A program made the position numbers and the translations under genes. Shown here in pieces: positions 5,391 to 7,822 of a stretch of DNA of 7,822 bases. Each line of letters starts with the position of its first letter. The first letter of the stretch is position 1. Location of the stretch: assembly GCA_023487095.1 (NCBI GenBank), contig JAMDEL010000005.1:1-7822 (forward strand), given 5' to 3'. A model generated the notes under the pieces. It saw only the letters and a program-made list of their open reading frames with translations. It had not been told where the DNA came from and searched no databases. Source of the stretch: Patescibacteria group bacterium (lineage in GTDB: Bacteria > Patescibacteriota > Doudnabacteria > UBA920).

Positions 5391-5891
5391 ATGGAAAAAA
5401 GACGCAGAAGAAATAGCGATGGCGGGGACCGCGAACGCAGCGAATTCGACCAAAAAGTGGTGGAAGTCAAAAGAGTTACGCGCGTAGTGGCGGGCGGCAA
5501 ACGCATGCGCTTTCGCGCGCTGGTAGTTATCGGTGACCACAAGGGCCGCGTGGGCCTGGGTTTGCGCAAGGGTTCGGATGTTTCCGAGAGCGTGAACAAA
5601 GCCGTTAACGCAGCCAAAAAGAACCTGGTAACCCTGCCGCTGGTTAACGAAACCATTCCCCATGAGATGAAGGTTAAATACAAGTCTTCCGTACTCATGC
5701 TTAAGCCGGCCAGGCCCGGTACCGGCGTTATTGCCGGCGGCGCGGTCCGCTCAGTTATGGAATTGGCTGGCGTTAAGAACGTTGTTTCCAAAATGCTTGG
5801 CTCCAACAACAAAGTCAACAACATTAAAGCTATTTTTTCGGCCTTCAAGCAGATGCGCAGCAAGGAACAGTTGGCCAAAATGAGAAAATAA
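5391..5891 (+). CDS. rpsE: 30S ribosomal protein S5
   Basis: S5 sits at the mRNA entry and the S4-S5 interface that controls decoding accuracy; the loop near its N terminus is the classic site of spectinomycin-resistance changes. After an Arg-rich arm (MEKRRRRNSDGGDRER), the double-stranded RNA-binding domain follows: FDQKVVEVKRVTRVVAGGKRMRFRALVVIGDHKGRVGLGLRKG (19-61). The C-terminal domain has TIPHEMKVKYKSSVLMLKPARPGTGVIAGGAVRSVMELAGVKNVVSKMLGSNN (88-140), near-consensus. The 166-residue length is normal. In most bacteria rpmD (L30) comes next, but here only 16 bases separate S5 from L15. A possible own promoter precedes it; no Shine-Dalgarno sequence does. Confidence 0.98.
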   Translation: MEKRRRRNSDGGDRERSEFDQKVVEVKRVTRVVAGGKRMRFRALVVIGDHKGRVGLGLRKGSDVSESVNKAVNAAKKNLVTLPLVNETIPHEMKVKYKSSVLMLKPARPGTGVIAGGAVRSVMELAGVKNVVSKMLGSNNKVNNIKAIFSAFKQMRSKEQLAKMRK

Positions 5892-5907
5892 GATTGGTAA
5901 AGCAACC

Positions 5908-6342
5908 ATGTTAAAGTTACATAACATTAGAAAACATCCTAAATCCACCCACAGAAGGAAAGTCGTGGGCAGGGGTTTGGGTAGCGGTAAGGGCACTTAT
6001 TCTACCCGCGGCGGCAAAGGCCAAACGGCCAGAACCGGGCACAGCAAGATGCCGGCTCAGTTTGAAGGCGGCCGCCAGCCTTTGGTTCGCCAGATGCCGA
6101 AACTGCGCGGTTTCAAATCACTAAACCAGAAGCCCGTGACCATCAGCCTGTCACGCCTGAATGTTTTTGAGGACGGCGCGCTTGTGAATATGGCCGCGCT
6201 TAGGGCCAAGGGTTTGGTTAAGGACACTGACGTCAAGGCTAAGATCTTAAAAGGCGAAATCAAAAAGAAACTGAAAATCAAGCTGTCTGTTTCGGCTTCC
6301 GTCAAAGCGGCGGTAGAAAAAGCCGGCGGCGAGATTGTCTAG
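5908..6342 (+). CDS. rplO: 50S ribosomal protein L15
   Basis: L15 binds late in 50S assembly and spans domains II and V of 23S rRNA. The N-terminal glycine-rich extension that reaches into the rRNA is evident: VVGRGLGSGKGTYSTRGGKGQTARTG (19-44), followed by FEGGRQPLVRQMPKLRGF (52-69). The C-terminal globular half has LNVFEDGALVNMAALRAKGLV (84-104) and ends SVKAAVEKAGGEIV, as in the family. At 144 residues it is normal in length. The gene directly follows rpsE with no rpmD between. Its TAG stop is followed by 104 bases before secY, the longest gap within the ribosomal-protein/secY cluster. Confidence 0.98.
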   Translation: MLKLHNIRKHPKSTHRRKVVGRGLGSGKGTYSTRGGKGQTARTGHSKMPAQFEGGRQPLVRQMPKLRGFKSLNQKPVTISLSRLNVFEDGALVNMAALRAKGLVKDTDVKAKILKGEIKKKLKIKLSVSASVKAAVEKAGGEIV

Positions 6343-6351
6343 TTGAGACCA

Positions 6352-6446
6352 CCGCCAAAGGTTACCGGAATTAAAAAATTTGATGCTATAATAACGTAGA
6401 GATTGTTTCGGCGGAAAAAGTTATCAATTAAATTAAATTTTGGCGG
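6352..6446 (+). repeat. CCGCCAAA / TTTGGCGG inverted repeat flanking the secY leader
   Basis: CCGCCAAA (6352-6359) is the exact reverse complement of TTTGGCGG (6439-6446), and the second arm directly abuts the secY ATG. In read-through RNA from rplO the two could pair across a 79-base loop and cover the bases next to the start codon. RNA begun at the internal promoter would lack the first arm. Further GGCGG copies at 6325-6329 (end of rplO) and 6410-6414 could compete for CCGCC. Whether it acts in control is inference. Confidence 0.45.
6384..6392 (+). promoter_or_regulatory. secY: Extended -10 promoter candidate before secY
   Basis: TGCTATAAT matches the extended -10 consensus exactly. The best upstream hexamer, TTACCG at 6362-6367, is a poor -35 with 19-bp spacing, so activity would rest on the extended -10. 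The predicted start is near 6399, leaving a leader of about 48 bases before the secY ATG. It lies in the only sizeable gap inside the cluster, which makes a real promoter more likely than for spacer matches elsewhere. Confidence 0.65.
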
Positions 6447-7742
6447 ATGAATAAAATTACTCTTATTTGGAAAACCAAGGACCTGCGCAATAAAATTTTG
6501 ATTGTGCTGGCTCTTTTGTTATCTACTCGCGTTTTGGCCCATGTGCCGATTCCCGGAATAGACACCAGTCAGCTCAAGGCACTGTTTAGCGGAAACCAGT
6601 TCTTGGGGCTCTTGGATATTTTTTCTGGCGGCGCTTTGACCAATTTTTCCATTGCCATGTTGGGCGTGGGGCCGTACATTACTGCCTCAATCATTATGCA
6701 GCTTTTGACCATAGTCGTGCCTTCTTTGGCTGAGATGCAGAAGGAAGGCGGGGAAGCCGGCCGGGCCCAGATAAACCAGTACACCCGTTATCTGACAATT
6801 CCTTTAACCCTGTTGCAGGGTTTTGGCACTATCCGACTTTTACAGAATGGGGCCTCAGGCGCAGGCGCAGCCCTGCAGGTGTTTACTCCTTTCCAGTGGT
6901 TTTTGGTTCTGCTTTCCGTCACCGCGGGCACCATGCTGATTATGTGGATTGGCGAGATTATGTCGGAATTTGATGTGGGTAACGGCATTTCGCTTATCAT
7001 CTTTGCGGGGATTGTGGCCCGTTTGCCTGCTTACTTCGGCCAGGCCTACCAATTATTCCAGGGCGACCCCAGGTCCATTGCGACCGTGGTGGGGCTGATT
7101 GCCGTGGTTCTATTGGTCATCGGCGGCGTGGTTTTAGTCACCGAAGCCCAGCGCAATATCCCCATTGCTTATGCCAAGAGAGTCAGGGGCAACCGGTTGT
7201 TCGGCGGCGTGGATACGCATTTGCCTTTAAGGCTTAACCAGGCAGGCGTTATCCCGATTATTTTTGCCATTTCGCTGATGCTCTTCCCGGCTATGATTGC
7301 CCAATTTTTCCTGAACGCCAAATCGGCCATGCTGGCCAACCTGGCCCAGCAGACCGTTAGCCTGTTTAACTCCCAGGGCTGGTTTTACGGCGCAACCTAC
7401 TTCCTGTTGGTTATGGTTTTTACTTATTTTTACACAGCCGTGGTTTTCAATCCCACCGAAATTGCGGAAAACGTCCAGAAAAACGGCGGCTTCGTGCCGG
7501 GCTTAAGGCCAGGTCAGCAGACCGCGGATTTTTTGGCCCGGGTTTTAAACCGCATCACCCTGGCAGGCGCTTTCTTTTTGGCGCTGATCGCCGTCTTGCC
7601 AATGGCCTTGCCGAAATTAATGAGCATTCCGGGCAGTTTTGCCATTGGTGGCACCTCCCTGCTTATCGTGGTTTCAGTGGTGATTGAGATTATCAAAAAA
7701 ATAGAAGCCCAGCTGACCATGCATGACTACGAAGGCTTTTAG
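6447..7742 (+). CDS. secY: Preprotein translocase subunit SecY
   Basis: SecY is the pore subunit of the SecYEG channel, which exports unfolded proteins with SecA and inserts membrane proteins from docked ribosomes. At 431 residues it is full length with about ten hydrophobic segments. Key pieces: first membrane helix 16-33 followed by HVPIPGID; the plug and second helix in GALTNFSIAMLGVGPYITASIIMQLLT (62-88); cytosolic MQKEGGEAGRAQINQYTRYLT (97-117); the basic C4 loop AYAKRVRGNRLFGGVDTHLPLRLNQAGVIPIIFA (241-274), used in ribosome and SecA docking; the C5 loop FNPTEIAENVQKNGGFVPGLRPGQQTADFL (334-363); and the C-terminal GGTSLLIVVSVVIEIIKKIEAQLTMHDYEGF. Its place after L15 is standard. It has no Shine-Dalgarno sequence; GGCGG touches the ATG, too close to serve. 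The stop is TAG. Confidence 0.98.
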   Translation: MNKITLIWKTKDLRNKILIVLALLLSTRVLAHVPIPGIDTSQLKALFSGNQFLGLLDIFSGGALTNFSIAMLGVGPYITASIIMQLLTIVVPSLAEMQKEGGEAGRAQINQYTRYLTIPLTLLQGFGTIRLLQNGASGAGAALQVFTPFQWFLVLLSVTAGTMLIMWIGEIMSEFDVGNGISLIIFAGIVARLPAYFGQAYQLFQGDPRSIATVVGLIAVVLLVIGGVVLVTEAQRNIPIAYAKRVRGNRLFGGVDTHLPLRLNQAGVIPIIFAISLMLFPAMIAQFFLNAKSAMLANLAQQTVSLFNSQGWFYGATYFLLVMVFTYFYTAVVFNPTEIAENVQKNGGFVPGLRPGQQTADFLARVLNRITLAGAFFLALIAVLPMALPKLMSIPGSFAIGGTSLLIVVSVVIEIIKKIEAQLTMHDYEGF

Positions 7743-7759
7743 CCTGAATCTGCAAAAAG

Positions 7760-7768
7760 TGATAAAAT
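7760..7768 (+). promoter_or_regulatory. Possible extended -10 promoter overlapping the secY terminator
   Basis: TGATAAAAT matches the extended -10 consensus at all but one position. With its flank (TGATAAAATAAGC) it differs by one base from the element before rpsE (TGATATAATAAGC). It overlaps the left arm of the terminator hairpin, so initiation would fall inside the stem. It could drive the downstream gene, but the overlap may equally be coincidental. Confidence 0.35.
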
Positions 7769-7799
7769 AAGCCTGAAGGATTGCCCTTCAGGCTTATTT
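7765..7799 (+). terminator. Intrinsic terminator after secY
   Basis: A perfect 15-bp stem, AAATAAGCCTGAAGG (7765-7779) with CCTTCAGGCTTATTT (7785-7799), closes a five-base loop, ATTGC. It begins 22 bases after the secY stop. The T-run after the GC-rich part is interrupted (TTATTTATT), so efficiency may be moderate. The stem is far stronger than anything I see in the other spacers, and it marks the end of the operon. Confidence 0.8.
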
Positions 7800-7802
7800 A
7801 TT

Positions 7803-7810
7803 GGGAGGAG
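7803..7810 (+). promoter_or_regulatory. Strong Shine-Dalgarno sequence of the next gene
   Basis: GGGAGGAG contains GGAGG five bases before the ATG at 7814, a near-ideal Shine-Dalgarno match and the only one before any start codon in the window. It shows that the organism can use anti-Shine-Dalgarno pairing, unlike at the fifteen complete genes upstream. Confidence 0.85.
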
Positions 7811-7813
7811 CAT

Positions 7814-7822
7814 ATGAAACCA
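7814..7822 (+). CDS. Start of an unidentified gene (first three codons only)
   Basis: Only ATG AAA CCA (Met-Lys-Pro) is in the window. The strong Shine-Dalgarno sequence just upstream and the position after a terminator support a real start. Genes such as adk or map often follow secY, but three residues cannot show which gene this is, and Met-Lys-Pro does not resemble the usual adenylate kinase opening. Confidence 0.6.

Noticed and set aside
5273..5905. A 210-codon open frame on the minus strand across rplR, rpsE and their spacer
   Set aside because: It lies opposite two certain ribosomal-protein genes, resembles no family I recognise, and has the Ser/Thr/Leu-rich make-up expected of an antisense shadow.
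6325..6356. GGCGG...CCGCC pairing across the rplO stop codon as a terminator
   Set aside because: The outer stem is only five pairs, the inner GTCT/AGAC four, and no T-run follows. It is kept only as a competitor for the secY inverted repeat.
1..7822. A novel defence, mobile or biosynthetic system hidden in the window
   Set aside because: Every long stretch is accounted for by recognised ribosomal-protein genes and secY. The gaps are at most 104 bases and too short for an extra gene.

Overview
The window is a ribosomal-protein operon, the tail of the S10 operon joined to the spc operon, all on the + strand: rpsS (3' end only), rplV, rpsC, rplP, rpmC, rpsQ, rplN, rplX, rplE, rpsN (zinc type), rpsH, rplF, rplR, rpsE, rplO and secY. 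A strong hairpin terminator follows, and then the first three codons of another gene with its own Shine-Dalgarno sequence. I found no mobile element, CRISPR array, tRNA, rRNA or unrecognised complete gene, and no candidate for a new multi-gene system.

The organism is most likely a member of the Candidate Phyla Radiation (Patescibacteria), probably of the Parcubacteria type. This is inferred mainly from the absence of rpmD (L30): only 16 bases separate rpsE from rplO, where L30 lies in most bacteria, and loss of L30 is a known general trait of CPR genomes. The rest fits but proves nothing: short zinc-type S14, basic low-complexity tails on S19 and L22, AT-rich spacers between coding regions of more balanced composition, and almost no Shine-Dalgarno sequences.

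Layout: 1-2414 is the end of the S10 cluster (S19, L22, S3, L16, L29, S17). Positions 2442-6342 are the spc cluster (L14, L24, L5, S14, S8, L6, L18, S5, L15). All these genes are separated by 16-45 bases, without overlaps or terminators, which suggests one transcript. A 104-base gap with an extended -10 promoter (TGCTATAAT) and an inverted repeat precedes secY (6447-7742). A 15-bp hairpin at 7765-7799 closes the unit. A second exact extended -10 (TGATATAAT) sits just before rpsE.

The products work together: the small-subunit proteins (S19, S3, S17, S14, S8, S5) build the 30S head and body, and the large-subunit proteins (L22, L16, L29, L14, L24, L5, L6, L18, L15) build the 50S core, central protuberance and exit-tunnel rim. 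SecY is the membrane channel that docks at that tunnel exit. The points most worth checking are the near-complete lack of Shine-Dalgarno sequences (the next gene being a sharp exception), the two internal promoters, a seven-residue insertion near the C terminus of L14, Pro replacing the conserved Arg of L16, and the possible start-blocking inverted repeat before secY.
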